Assembly (NCBI GenBank): GCA_036499025.1
Contig: DASYEM010000065.1
Span: 1 to 50,452, forward strand
Reading direction: 5' to 3'
From: Parvibaculum sp036499025
GTDB lineage: Bacteria > Pseudomonadota > Alphaproteobacteria > Parvibaculales > Parvibaculaceae
Length of the DNA stretch: 50,452 nucleotides
In this document: one piece after another, positions 27,024 through 35,414 of the stretch
Layout: every line of letters starts with the position of its first letter
Position numbering within the stretch: the first letter of the stretch is position 1
Position numbers and translations under genes: made by a program
The notes under the pieces: generated by a model
The model's database searches: none
Told to the model about the DNA's origin: nothing
Seen by the model: only the letters and a program-made list of their open reading frames with translations

Positions 27024-27781
27024 AGCGTTGGCCCTGCGGCGATGAAACTGCGATGACGCGGCAATTCGCGATTGTAGGTCAGGGGCTTGCCTTCATGGCT
27101 GGTGAAGCGTCCGCCCGCCTCAAGCAATATGAGTTCGGCGGCGGCAAGGTCCCAATCGTTCTTGGTGTTGAGCGCGATCGCGGCGTCGGCAGCGTCGCAA
27201 GCGACGAGCGCGATCCGGTAAGCGACGGAATTGCGCTCGATGATCTCCATGTCGGGCCAGGCTTCGGGCCAGGCCGGATGTTTGAACATCGGCCCATGCG
27301 CCGCCATGCGCGCGCCTGCTATATCGCCGCGCGTGCCGACGCGGATCGGCACGCCGTTCAGCGTCGCGCCCTTGCCGGTTTCGGCCTCGAAGAATTCATC
27401 GGTCGCCGGGTTGAACAGCGCCGCCAGCACAGGCCGCCCGTCTTCGACCAGCGCCACGGAGACGGCGAAATGCGGCTTGCCCTTGGCAAAGGCCCGCGTG
27501 CCGTCGATCGGATCGACGACCCAGACGCGGCGTCTCGTCAGCCGCGCCGGATCGTCTTCGGTTTCTTCCGAAAGCCAGCCGTAATCGGGCCGCGCCAGCG
27601 CGAGGTCTTTGTACAACTGGTCGTTCACCGCGATGTCGGCTTCGGTGACGATGCTGTCGCCGGTCTTCATCCAGGTTTTGAGCTTGGTCTGATAATAGCC
27701 GAGCGCGATGCGCCCCGCCTCGCGCACGGCCGTGACGAGCAGCTTGCGGTCTTCGTCGCGCGTGAACTCAGGTGCCGGCAA
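26975..27781 (-). CDS. CysQ-like / inositol monophosphatase family phosphatase
   Basis: 268-residue Mg2+-dependent phosphatase of the inositol monophosphatase superfamily. Metal site: E73 in SEET, D90 and D93 in DPIDGT, and the late DWDLAAAELILLEAGG aspartate. In alphaproteobacteria such genes beside pmbA are annotated as 3'(2'),5'-bisphosphate nucleotidase CysQ; inositol phosphate is an alternative substrate. The start overlaps the pmbA end by 14 bases, and the end overlaps the convergent cinA by 49 bases. Confidence 0.92.
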   Translation of the reverse strand: MPAPEFTRDEDRKLLVTAVREAGRIALGYYQTKLKTWMKTGDSIVTEADIAVNDQLYKDLALARPDYGWLSEETEDDPARLTRRRVWVVDPIDGTRAFAKGKPHFAVSVALVEDGRPVLAALFNPATDEFFEAETGKGATLNGVPIRVGTRGDIAGARMAAHGPMFKHPAWPEAWPDMEIIERNSVAYRIALVACDAADAAIALNTKNDWDLAAAELILLEAGGRFTSHEGKPLTYNRELPRHRSFIAAGPTLYEPLFARVGALTLPA

Positions 27782-29135
27782 CGGTCATGCCCTCCACGCG
27801 AATGGTGGGGGCATTGGTGCCGTCGCGGAAAACGAGGTCGCTGGCGGGCGTGAGATTGAGGAACATGTCCTTCAGATTGCCCGCCACGGTGATTTCGCTG
27901 ACGGGGAATGTGAGCTTGCCGTTCTCGATCCAGAAGCCCGACGCGCCGCGGCTATAGTCACCGGTGACGCCGTTGATGCCCATGCCGATCATCTCGGTGA
28001 CGTAAAAGCCTTCCTTGATGTCGGCAATCAATTCTTCCGGCGGGAGTTTGCCTGCCGCCATGTAGAGATTGGTCGTCGAAGGCGAGGGCGGTCCGCCCGT
28101 GCCGCGCGCCGCATGGCCTGTCGTCGTCAGACCCAGCTGCCGCGCCGACGATGTATCGAGCAGCCACGTCGTCAGCACGCCGTCTTCGATGAGCCGCGTC
28201 AAACGGTTCTGAACGCCTTCGCCGTCGAAGGGTTTGGAGCGCATTCCGCGCTTCCTGTGCGGATCGTCAACGATCTCGATGCCTTCGGCGAAAACGCGCT
28301 TGCCCATCGACTGCTGCAGAAAGCTGGTCTTGCGCGCAATGCCCGTGCCGGAAATCGAACCCGCGAAATGCCCGACGAGACCCGCCGAGACGCGCGGGTC
28401 GTAAACGATGGGCACGGCCTGCGATTTGACCTTGCGGGGGCTGAGACGGCGCACCGCGCGGTCGCCCGCCGACTTGCCGATGACGGCAGGCGAGCCGAGA
28501 TCGGAAAGATGCCGCACGGCGGAGTAATCGTAGTCGCGCTCCATCCCCGTGCCTTCGCCCGCGAGTACGGAAGCCGAAACCGAAAACGACGTGCCGGAAT
28601 AGGAGCCCGAGAAGCCTTCGCTGGTGACGAGTGCAACGCCCGAGCGTCCCCAGCTGGCGCCCGCGCCGCCGGAATTCGTCACGCCCGCAACGGCGAGCGC
28701 GGCTTCTTCAGCTTCGGCGGCGAATGCCGCAAGTTCTTCGGCTGTCGGCACATGCGCCGCGTCGTCAATGTCGAGATCGGCGGTGCTGCGCGACAGCAGC
28801 GCCTTGTCGGCGAGCCCGGCATAAGGATCTTCCGGCGCGATGCGCGCCATGGCGACGACGCGCTCGATCAGCGGCCCGAGCGAGCGCTCGGAAAGATCGG
28901 TGGTCGAGACGGTCGCCTGACGCTGGCCGATGAAAACGCGCAAACCGACATCGCGCCCTTCCGAGCGTTCGACGTCTTCGAGTTTGCCGAGCCGCCACGA
29001 AACGCCGAGCGATTGGCCTTCGAGCACGATCGCTTCGGCAGCCTCGGCGCCCGCTTTCAGGGCGCGGGAGACGAGCATCGAGGCGTCGTCGAGAACGCTG
29101 GTTTGGGAAGACGGCGCGTTTTGCGGCCTGGACAT
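27768..29135 (-). CDS. pmbA: PmbA/TldE family metallopeptidase-related protein
   Basis: 455-residue member of the TldD/PmbA family, which together with TldD processes peptides such as microcin B17 precursors and unfolded small proteins. Family features are DVGLRVFIGQRQATVSTTD and ARAMARIAPEDPYAGLAD-like N-terminal motifs and the C-terminal RGASGFWIENGKLTFPVSEITVAGNL. PmbA lacks the zinc motif of TldD, and none is visible here. No tldD lies in the window. It is first in a two-gene unit with the CysQ-like phosphatase. Confidence 0.93.
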   Translation of the reverse strand: MSRPQNAPSSQTSVLDDASMLVSRALKAGAEAAEAIVLEGQSLGVSWRLGKLEDVERSEGRDVGLRVFIGQRQATVSTTDLSERSLGPLIERVVAMARIAPEDPYAGLADKALLSRSTADLDIDDAAHVPTAEELAAFAAEAEEAALAVAGVTNSGGAGASWGRSGVALVTSEGFSGSYSGTSFSVSASVLAGEGTGMERDYDYSAVRHLSDLGSPAVIGKSAGDRAVRRLSPRKVKSQAVPIVYDPRVSAGLVGHFAGSISGTGIARKTSFLQQSMGKRVFAEGIEIVDDPHRKRGMRSKPFDGEGVQNRLTRLIEDGVLTTWLLDTSSARQLGLTTTGHAARGTGGPPSPSTTNLYMAAGKLPPEELIADIKEGFYVTEMIGMGINGVTGDYSRGASGFWIENGKLTFPVSEITVAGNLKDMFLNLTPASDLVFRDGTNAPTIRVEGMTVAGT

Positions 29136-29179
29136 GGGCGAGCGGGCTCTCGTTGAGGAATGAAGAAGCCCAAAGGAAA

Positions 29180-29208
29180 GGGCCCCGCCTTTATATAGGT
29201 CGGGGCCC
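29180..29208 (-). terminator. Probable terminator after the MAPEG gene
   Basis: Stem GGGCCCCG (29180-29187) with CGGGGCCC (29201-29208), extended by CCT/AGG around a TATA-rich loop. On the minus strand it is followed by TTTCCTTT. It lies between the MAPEG stop and the pmbA start, so it separates these two minus-strand units. Confidence 0.7.
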
Positions 29209-29233
29209 CTGCCGGATACTAGAGGCCAGAGCC

Positions 29234-29635
29234 TCAGAGAAGCGCGTAATAGAGGCAGGCGACGCCCGCGATGAGCTGGGCGAGCCAGGTCAGCACGGTG
29301 CCGATGAGGCGCGGCGGCGTCGATTTGCCGGCGGCGCTTGTGAGCCCGATGGCATGCAGGATGCGACCCACCGTCAGCAGCAGGCCGACGACATGGATCA
29401 CATAGATCGAGCCGGACAGTAAATGCAGCGCGACAAGGCCGATCAGGATGATCGGCGTATATTCGACGTTGGTGATATGGGCGCGATTGGCGTTGTAAAG
29501 CGCGCTATCCTCACCCGTGCCGGTCATCACATTCGAGCGCACCCGGTTCGCCGAGACGCGATAGGCGAGGAACAGATTGATGAGCAGATTGATACCGATA
29601 TAGACGCCGATGATTTCGAGCGAATAGCTCAGCAT
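29234..29635 (-). CDS. MAPEG family membrane protein
   Basis: 133-residue, four-helix membrane protein of the MAPEG family (membrane-associated proteins in eicosanoid and glutathione metabolism). The N-terminal NLFLAYRVSANRVRSN and the NANRAHITNVEYTPI motif match bacterial members. These may conjugate glutathione to lipid peroxides, but bacterial substrates are mostly untested. It appears monocistronic, with a terminator downstream and the divergent cytochrome b561 operon upstream. Confidence 0.9.
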   Translation of the reverse strand: MLSYSLEIIGVYIGINLLINLFLAYRVSANRVRSNVMTGTGEDSALYNANRAHITNVEYTPIILIGLVALHLLSGSIYVIHVVGLLLTVGRILHAIGLTSAAGKSTPPRLIGTVLTWLAQLIAGVACLYYALL

Positions 29636-29849
29636 GAGACCCTCCGATGGTGGTCGCGCCGGCTTTTTCTTGTGCCGTGGCGTGATTCGTTGTTCTGCCG
29701 CAGAAAGCTATCATGGCGGCCCGGATTATGGCACCCGACGGAACGCTTCAAGAAGACGTGACTTTGTACGCCACCGATATATCGAGCATGATGGCGTCCC
29801 GATCTGGAATGCCCGATCTGGTCTGATCCGGCCCGGCCCCCCCCCGAGT

Positions 29850-30458
29850 ATGAAAGCCGCGATGCAGCTTGCAAACACCGCCCTCCGCTTCGGCCTCGTC
29901 GCCGTCGCCCTGCATTGGCTGATCGCGCTGCTGTTTCTGGCGATGATCGCCATCGGCCTCACCATGACGAGCCTGCCGCTTGTCCATCCATGGACCTTCC
30001 CGCTCTACCAGCTGCACAAGTCGATCGGCGTCACGATCTTCGCCCTCGTCGTGCTGCGCCTCGCATGGCGGGTCGCGGGGCAGGTGCCGCCGCTACCCGT
30101 GACCCTGAAGCCATGGGAGCGCGCCGCCGCTTATCTCACCCATTACGGCCTCTATGCGGTGCTGCTCGCCATGCCGCTCACCGGCTGGATCACGGTCTCC
30201 GCTTCGCCCTATGGCATCCCGACGATCCTCTACGGCTATGTGAAGCTCCCCCACCTCGGTTTTGTCGTCGCGAACGCCCATAAGGCGGCGATCGAAATGG
30301 CCGCCTCGTGGACGCATTGGGGATTGGCCTGGACCGCCATCGCGCTCGTCGCGCTTCATATCGCCGCCGCTCTGAAGCATCATTTCATTTTGAACGACGA
30401 TGTGCTCACGCGCATGCTCCCCTCGCGCGCGCATTTTGAAAAAAGGTCACCACGATGA
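29850..30458 (+). CDS. Cytochrome b561 (CybB/YceJ-type)
   Basis: 202-residue four-helix di-heme membrane protein. Probable heme-ligand histidines are in ALHWLIALLF, QLHKSIGV, NAHKAAIEM and ALHIAAALKHH. Such proteins move electrons between the quinone pool and periplasmic partners. The ATG at 29850 was chosen because the helical core starts soon after; an ATG at 29862 is close. The stop overlaps the first yceI by four bases (ATGA), as in the E. coli yceJ-yceI pair, so quinone-linked work with YceI is inferred. Confidence 0.92.
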   Translation: MKAAMQLANTALRFGLVAVALHWLIALLFLAMIAIGLTMTSLPLVHPWTFPLYQLHKSIGVTIFALVVLRLAWRVAGQVPPLPVTLKPWERAAAYLTHYGLYAVLLAMPLTGWITVSASPYGIPTILYGYVKLPHLGFVVANAHKAAIEMAASWTHWGLAWTAIALVALHIAAALKHHFILNDDVLTRMLPSRAHFEKRSPR

Positions 30459-31012
30459 TCCGTGTTCTCGCTTTCGCCGCCGCCATGATCGCCGCTACGC
30501 CGGCGCTCGCCGTCACTCAATGGGTGGCGCAGCCCGATCCCAAGACGATCTCATGGGAAGGCACGCAAGGCGGTAACAAGCTCGCCGGTCATTGCGAAAA
30601 ATTCACGGCTGATATCGCCTTCGATCCGGCGGCGCTGGCGAATTCCGCCGTCAAGGTCACCATCGACACCGGCTCCTGCAAAACGGGGGAAGCGCAGAAG
30701 GACGAATATCTGCCGCAGGCAGGCTGGTTCAATGTCACGGCCTTTCCGAACGCGGTCTTCGAAGCCAAAAGATTCCGTCATGACGGCGGCGACCGGTATG
30801 CGGCGGACGGTACGCTGACGCTGAAGGGCGTCACCAAACAGGTCGCGCTCCTCTTCACGCTGAAGATCGACGGCGACAAGGCGCATGTCGTCGGCGTGAC
30901 GACCTTGCAGCGTCTCGCCTTCGGCGTCGGCGACGGCTCGCAATTGTCGTCCGCCGATGTCGCGGGTCTCGACGTCAAGGTGAAGGTCGATCTTCACGCG
31001 ACGAAGAAGTGA
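30455..31012 (+). CDS. Periplasmic YceI family protein, copy 1
   Basis: 185-residue lipocalin-like protein that binds isoprenoid chains in characterised relatives. Signal peptide at about 1-19 (cleavage after ALA), then a beta-barrel domain with TADIAFDPAAL, VKVTIDTGSCKTG and GTLTLKGVTKQVAL. It is coupled by a four-base overlap to the b561 gene. A second YceI follows at once, so the operon has a soluble and a lipid-anchored form. Confidence 0.92.
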   Translation: MIRVLAFAAAMIAATPALAVTQWVAQPDPKTISWEGTQGGNKLAGHCEKFTADIAFDPAALANSAVKVTIDTGSCKTGEAQKDEYLPQAGWFNVTAFPNAVFEAKRFRHDGGDRYAADGTLTLKGVTKQVALLFTLKIDGDKAHVVGVTTLQRLAFGVGDGSQLSSADVAGLDVKVKVDLHATKK

Positions 31013-31017
31013 AACCG

Positions 31018-31638
31018 ATGCTGAAAAAATTCGCACCCGCTCTTCTTGGTCTCGCGCTGGCCTCCTGCACGGCCATCGACGTCGTGACGCATTCGGTAAG
31101 CGACGATCCGGTGAAGGCGCCGGCGGGTACATATCAACTCGACCCGCATCACTGGAGTGTCCTCTTCGACGTCGATCACTTCGGCTATTCGCGTTTCGTG
31201 ACCCGCTTCGATAAGGTCGAGGCCGCGCTCGACGCGGTGCCCGGCGCGCCGGAGAAAAGCCGCGTCAAGGTGACGATCAAGGCGGCGAGCGTCGACACCA
31301 ACGATCCCGAACTCGACAAGATGCTGACCGGGCCGGATATGTTCGACGCCGCGAAATTTCCCGACATCGCTTTCGTCACAACCTCCGTCAAACGCACCGG
31401 TTCGAAGACCGGCGACATGATCGGTAACCTGACGCTGCACGGACAAACCCATCCCGTCACATTGGCCGTTACCTTCAACGGAAGCGCGCCCGATCCGCTG
31501 ACGGGCGACGACACGCTCGGCTTCTCCGCCACCGGAAATTTCGACCGCTCGCAATGGGGCTTGTCTTCCTGGTGGCCCGCTGTCGGCAATGACGTCCACG
31601 TCGCCATTCAGGCGGAATTCATCAGGAAAAAATCCTGA
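31018..31638 (+). CDS. YceI family lipoprotein, copy 2
   Basis: 206-residue YceI-family protein with a lipoprotein signal: the lipobox LALASC places the modified cysteine at about residue 20. The barrel shows YQLDPHHWSVLFDVDHFGYSRF, GNLTLHGQTHPVTLAV and FDRSQWGLSSWWPAVGNDV. The ATG at 31018 is used; a GTG at 31009 overlapping the previous stop is possible. The lipid anchor suggests attachment to the outer or inner membrane, near a quinone or isoprenoid source. Confidence 0.92.
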   Translation: MLKKFAPALLGLALASCTAIDVVTHSVSDDPVKAPAGTYQLDPHHWSVLFDVDHFGYSRFVTRFDKVEAALDAVPGAPEKSRVKVTIKAASVDTNDPELDKMLTGPDMFDAAKFPDIAFVTTSVKRTGSKTGDMIGNLTLHGQTHPVTLAVTFNGSAPDPLTGDDTLGFSATGNFDRSQWGLSSWWPAVGNDVHVAIQAEFIRKKS

Positions 31639-31755
31639 CGGCCCACACCGCGCTGGCCGTTGATTGAGCAGCCGCAACATAAGGGAGGGCAGGGTGCGCC
31701 AAATCGCCGATTGAACTTCGGCGCATCATTCTCCATGTTTTTATGCAAAGGGAGG

Positions 31756-31804
31756 AGGTCCGGGCCCCTCTGGCGATGGAGGCGTCCATCGCGATGTCGG
31801 ACCT
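31756..31804 (+). ncRNA. Candidate structured leader of terC
   Basis: In the 212-base gap before terC, AGGTCCG (31756-31762) pairs with CGGACCT (31798-31804) and encloses a strong hairpin, GCGATGGA (31773-31780), loop GGCG, TCCATCGC (31785-31792). Just 5' lies AAAGGGAGGAG, which is only loosely like the GGGGAGUAG loop of manganese (yybP-ykoY) riboswitches often found before TerC genes. A further weak hairpin (CGCCGA/TCGGCG, 31705-31723) precedes it. A cis-regulatory RNA is plausible but unproven. Confidence 0.4.
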
Positions 31805-31850
31805 GAAGTCGCATTGCGCTGCCGCGGCGCACATATGACAAAGGTTCATC

Positions 31851-32801
31851 ATGGAACTGCTCGGCACCCCCGTTTGGGCATGGGGGGCGTTCTTCTCAAT
31901 CGTCGCTGCGTTGCTCGCCTTCGATCTCGGCATACTTCACAAGCGTGACAGGGAAATCGGCGTCCGCGAAAGCCTCTGGCTTTCGGCCGGCTATATCGCC
32001 GTCGCCTGTACCTTCGGCCTTGGCATCGGCCAGACGCTCGGACACGAACAAAGCCTTGAATTCTTTACCGGCTATTTCATCGAGAAATCGCTGTCGCTCG
32101 ACAACGTCTTCGTGATCTCGCTGATCTTCACGGCCTTTTCCATTCCGCGCCTCTATCAGCATCGGGTGCTTTTCTGGGGCATCATGGGCGTCATTGTGCT
32201 GCGCGGATTGATGATCGGCATCGGCGCGGCGCTGATCGCGGAATTCCACTGGATTCTCTATGTCTTTGGCGGCTTCCTGGTCATCACCGGCATCCGCATG
32301 CTCTGCGAGAAAGAGCATGACAAGACGCTCGAAAGCCACCCCTTCGTGAAGTTTCTCCAGCGCCATGTGCGCGTCACGGAAAATCTCCACGGCCATGACT
32401 TCGCCGTCCGCCTGGCCGACACGAAAACGGGCCGCGTGGTCTGGCACGCGACGCCGCTGCTGCTGGCGCTGGTCCTCGTCGAATGCGCGGATGTGATGTT
32501 TGCCGTCGATAGCGTGCCCGCCGTCTTCGCGATCACGCAGGACCCGTTCATCGTCTATACGAGCAATATCTTCGCGATCCTGGGGCTCCGCGCGCTCTAC
32601 TTCGCGCTCGCCGCCGTCATCCACCGCTTCGCCTATCTGAAATATGCGCTGGCGGCGGTGCTCATCTTTATCGGCGGAAAGATTTTCTATGCCGAACTGG
32701 TCGAAAAGGTTCCGGCGCTTCTGTCGCTGGGCGTCACGTTCGGATTGCTGGCGGCTGGCGTTCTCGTCTCGATGCTGAAGACCCGCACGCGCCCGGTTTA
32801 A
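31851..32801 (+). CDS. TerC family integral membrane protein
   Basis: 316-residue membrane protein with seven or more predicted helices. Signatures are FFTGYFIEKSLSLDNVFVIS, with the buried acidic residues of the family, and ADVMFAVDSVPAVFAITQDPFIVYTSNIFAILGLRALYF. Relatives such as Alx export manganese, and TerC was named for tellurite resistance. The gene is preceded by a structured leader that may sense the ion or pH. It is convergent with the BTLCP gene, nine bases away. Confidence 0.94.
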   Translation: MELLGTPVWAWGAFFSIVAALLAFDLGILHKRDREIGVRESLWLSAGYIAVACTFGLGIGQTLGHEQSLEFFTGYFIEKSLSLDNVFVISLIFTAFSIPRLYQHRVLFWGIMGVIVLRGLMIGIGAALIAEFHWILYVFGGFLVITGIRMLCEKEHDKTLESHPFVKFLQRHVRVTENLHGHDFAVRLADTKTGRVVWHATPLLLALVLVECADVMFAVDSVPAVFAITQDPFIVYTSNIFAILGLRALYFALAAVIHRFAYLKYALAAVLIFIGGKIFYAELVEKVPALLSLGVTFGLLAAGVLVSMLKTRTRPV

Positions 32802-32810
32802 CCCGAAAGC

Positions 32811-33542
32811 CTAGCGAATGGACGCGGTTTCCTGCGGCAGGAAAGGAACAGGCGCGCCGAGCGGCGGCAGCTTCAAGGCATCCGCCGTCTTGAAGGTGCG
32901 CGGATCGAGATCGACCCAGATATAAGGCCGTTGACGCGACTGGCGCTTGTCCCAGCTATAGGGCGCGTATTGCCATTCCACGATCGCCCAGTTCTTGTTG
33001 TCGAGAACATATTCGCCGCGGTCCGTCACGACGGTGAGCACGGCATGGCCCGCGCCATCCCATTCCCTGACCGTCGTCAACAGCAGCGCATCTGCGGGCC
33101 AGCCCTTGGCGATCAGCAAACGGCGTTTTTCGAGCGCGAAATCTTCGCAGTCGCCGCCACGCTCATCGGCATAGTCCCAATGTTCCTTGGTGCCGTAGCG
33201 CGTCTCGTCGGAGACCTGCGGCAGCTTATTGACATAATCGTTGACGGCGTTGAGTTCGGACCAGCGCACTGCTGTCAGCGCGGGCGTCGCCGGCTTGTCG
33301 GTGCCACCTTCGCAAGCCTGTCTGTTGCGGAGGCAGAAATCGATGAAGCCGAAAGGCGGCGTGACTTCCTGCGCCGTCGGCATGGGCGCTTCGGGATTTG
33401 CAACCGTTGCAGGCTGCGCATCGGTCATCAATGATCCGGTCGCCAGTGCTCCGGTCGCATCCGCGTTCGTTTCAACGCAGGCGGACAGCAGCGCGACGGT
33501 GGCCACGGCAGACAGAAAACGAAACGCCAGAAAAGATTTCAC
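32811..33542 (-). CDS. Transglutaminase-like cysteine peptidase (BTLCP) lipoprotein
   Basis: 243-residue member of the bacterial transglutaminase-like cysteine peptidase family. A lipobox (LLSAC, cysteine 22) suggests a lipoprotein. The catalytic triad is visible as C132 in ERGGDCEDFALEK, H166 in DGAGHAVLTV and D181 in EYVLDNKN. A low-complexity Ala/Thr/Pro region links the anchor to the domain. LapG, a relative, cleaves a surface adhesin, but no LapD partner or adhesin is present here, so the substrate is unknown. Confidence 0.92.
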   Translation of the reverse strand: MKSFLAFRFLSAVATVALLSACVETNADATGALATGSLMTDAQPATVANPEAPMPTAQEVTPPFGFIDFCLRNRQACEGGTDKPATPALTAVRWSELNAVNDYVNKLPQVSDETRYGTKEHWDYADERGGDCEDFALEKRRLLIAKGWPADALLLTTVREWDGAGHAVLTVVTDRGEYVLDNKNWAIVEWQYAPYSWDKRQSRQRPYIWVDLDPRTFKTADALKLPPLGAPVPFLPQETASIR

Positions 33543-33708
33543 GGCTCACCTCGCTCATGCGAACCCCCGGGATATCCAACCTCTGCCGTTAACCTTTCCG
33601 AAATCTTAACAACCGCGAAAACTCCATGCGATATGGAGCAAACGGAGCGTAACTACTCTGTATGCGGCTCACACCCGTTAACTTTGGTCACGCAAAAATG
33701 ACGCTGGG

Positions 33709-35235
33709 TCACTTCCAGATCGGCTTTCCCGTGCCCGGAAGCCCGAGAGCGGACCACTTTCGCGTCACCTCGTCGATGACGTTTTGGTCCATGCGGATTT
33801 CGCGGCCCCATTCGCGTTTCGTTTCCGGCGGCCATTTGTTGGTGGCGTCGAGGCCGATCTTTCCGCCGAGGCCGGACTCTGGCGAGGCGAAGTCGAGATA
33901 GTCGATGGGCGTGCCTTCGATCAGCGTCACGTCGCGCACGGGATCCATCCGCGTCGAGATCGCCCACATCACTTCCTTCCAGTCGCGCGCGTCGATGTCG
34001 TCGTCCACGACGATGACCCATTTCGTGTACATGAACTGGCGCAGATAGGACCACGCTCCCATCATCACGCGCTTGGCATGGCCTGGATAAGCCTTCTTCA
34101 TCGAGATTACGGCGATGCGATAGGAGCAGCCTTCGGGTGGCAACCAGAAATCGATGATCTCGGGGAACTGCTGTTGAAGCAGCGGAATGAAGACTTCATT
34201 GAGCGCTTCGCCGAGAATGGAGGGCTCGTCCGGCGGACGTCCGGTGAAGGTTGAGAGATAAATGGGATTGCGCCGCATGGTAATCGCCGAGACGGTGAAG
34301 ACCGGAAATTTCTCGACGGAGTTGTAATAGCCGGTGTGATCCCCGTAAGGGCCTTCATCGGCATAATCGTCGAGCGAAACATGCCCCTCGATGACGATCT
34401 CGGCTTCAGCGGGCACTTTCAGCGGCACGGTCTTGCAATCGACAAGCTCGACCTTCTGCCCGCGCAGCAATCCGGCGAATTGATATTCCGAAAGCGTGTC
34501 GGGCACGGGCGTGACGGCGGCGAGGATGGTGCCCGGATCGGCGCCGATGACGCAGGCGACCGGCAGCGGTTCGGATTTCTCGCCCTTCCAGCGCGCATGA
34601 TGCTGCGCGCCGCCGCGATGCGCGAGCCAACGCATGATCGTCTTGTTCCGGCTCAGCACCTGCATCCGGTAGATGCCGAGATTGTAATCGTCTTCACGCT
34701 TGTCGCCGGGGCCTTTGGTGACGACCAGCGGCCAGGTGATGAGCGGCGCGGGCTCATCCGGCCAGCAGGTCTGGATCGGCAGAGCATTCAGATCGATGTC
34801 GCCGCCGGTCAGCACCACTTCTTGACAGGGCGCGGAGGAAACCGTCTTCGGTTTCATCGTCATCACGGTTTTCAGAAGCGGCAGCATCGAAAAGGCTTCG
34901 CGGAAACCGCCCGGCGGTTCGGGCTGGCGCAGGAAAGCCAGCATCTCGCCGACTTCGCGCATGTCTTTGGCGGAACGCCGCTCGATCCCTCCCATGGTTA
35001 CGCCCAGCGCCACGCGCTCGACCGTGCCGAAGAGATTGACCAGCACCGGCATGGAGGACGCCGTGCCGTCGGCCTTCAGCACATTCTCGAATATCACCGC
35101 CGGGCCCTTTTCGGCGAGCAGCCGCGTCTGGATTTCGGTCATTTCGAGAACGCTGGAGACGGGCGCCTTCACGCGCACGAGTTCGCCTTCGGCTTCGAGC
35201 TTGTGGAGGAAATCGCGCATCGAGGAATAGGACAT
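33709..35235 (-). CDS. ubiD: UbiD family 4-hydroxy-3-polyprenylbenzoate decarboxylase
   Basis: 508-residue prenylated-FMN-dependent decarboxylase of ubiquinone synthesis. The sequence SMRDFLHKLEAEGELVRV opens the family, and NLGIYRMQVLSRNKTIMRWLAHRGGAQH, FAGLLRGQKVELVDCK and YADEGPYGDHTGYYN (with the conserved acidic residues) support the call. The prFMN synthase ubiX is not in the window. The length is normal; the gene stands alone and is divergent from the DUF6101 gene. Confidence 0.96.
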   Translation of the reverse strand: MSYSSMRDFLHKLEAEGELVRVKAPVSSVLEMTEIQTRLLAEKGPAVIFENVLKADGTASSMPVLVNLFGTVERVALGVTMGGIERRSAKDMREVGEMLAFLRQPEPPGGFREAFSMLPLLKTVMTMKPKTVSSAPCQEVVLTGGDIDLNALPIQTCWPDEPAPLITWPLVVTKGPGDKREDDYNLGIYRMQVLSRNKTIMRWLAHRGGAQHHARWKGEKSEPLPVACVIGADPGTILAAVTPVPDTLSEYQFAGLLRGQKVELVDCKTVPLKVPAEAEIVIEGHVSLDDYADEGPYGDHTGYYNSVEKFPVFTVSAITMRRNPIYLSTFTGRPPDEPSILGEALNEVFIPLLQQQFPEIIDFWLPPEGCSYRIAVISMKKAYPGHAKRVMMGAWSYLRQFMYTKWVIVVDDDIDARDWKEVMWAISTRMDPVRDVTLIEGTPIDYLDFASPESGLGGKIGLDATNKWPPETKREWGREIRMDQNVIDEVTRKWSALGLPGTGKPIWK

Positions 35236-35377
35236 GGGCCTCTCGGGGCAGGCGGGCTGACATTGGGGGCGAGAATGCCGGAAAGCGTTAACGAAGCCAA
35301 ATCGGACGGAATTTACACTTTGTGAACCATGATCGATCCGCGCCGTTAATCCGATGCAAACCTTAAGAGCTTAATTT

Positions 35378-35414
35378 TGATCCACTATCGCATCGCGTTT
35401 TCAGGGATGGATCA
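35378..35414 (+). promoter_or_regulatory. Inverted repeat TGATCCA/TGGATCA at the DUF6101 start
   Basis: TGATCCA (35378-35384) and TGGATCA (35408-35414) are perfect inverted copies 23 bases apart. The second overlaps the first base of the start codon of the DUF6101 gene. They could be an operator or an RNA hairpin hiding the ribosome site, or chance. Nothing else is visible in the 178-base gap with ubiD. Confidence 0.25.

Noticed and set aside
27708..29156. Plus-strand frame of about 480 codons opposite pmbA
   Set aside because: Shadow of pmbA; no recognisable motif and Arg/Ala/Gly-rich composition typical of antisense frames.
29740..29780. Third EcfG promoter (GGAAC near 29748) before the b561 operon
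   Set aside because: GGAAC is present but no CGTT occurs at 15-19 bases.
31741..31810. Firm assignment as a manganese (yybP-ykoY) riboswitch
   Set aside because: The conserved GGGGAGUAG loop is not matched exactly and the second conserved loop was not found. Only a structured leader is supported.
33595..33708. Terminator or regulatory hairpin CTCCAT/ATGGAG near 33624-33640
   Set aside because: Only six pairs, no T run, and it lies upstream of the BTLCP gene and downstream of ubiD at no consistent distance.
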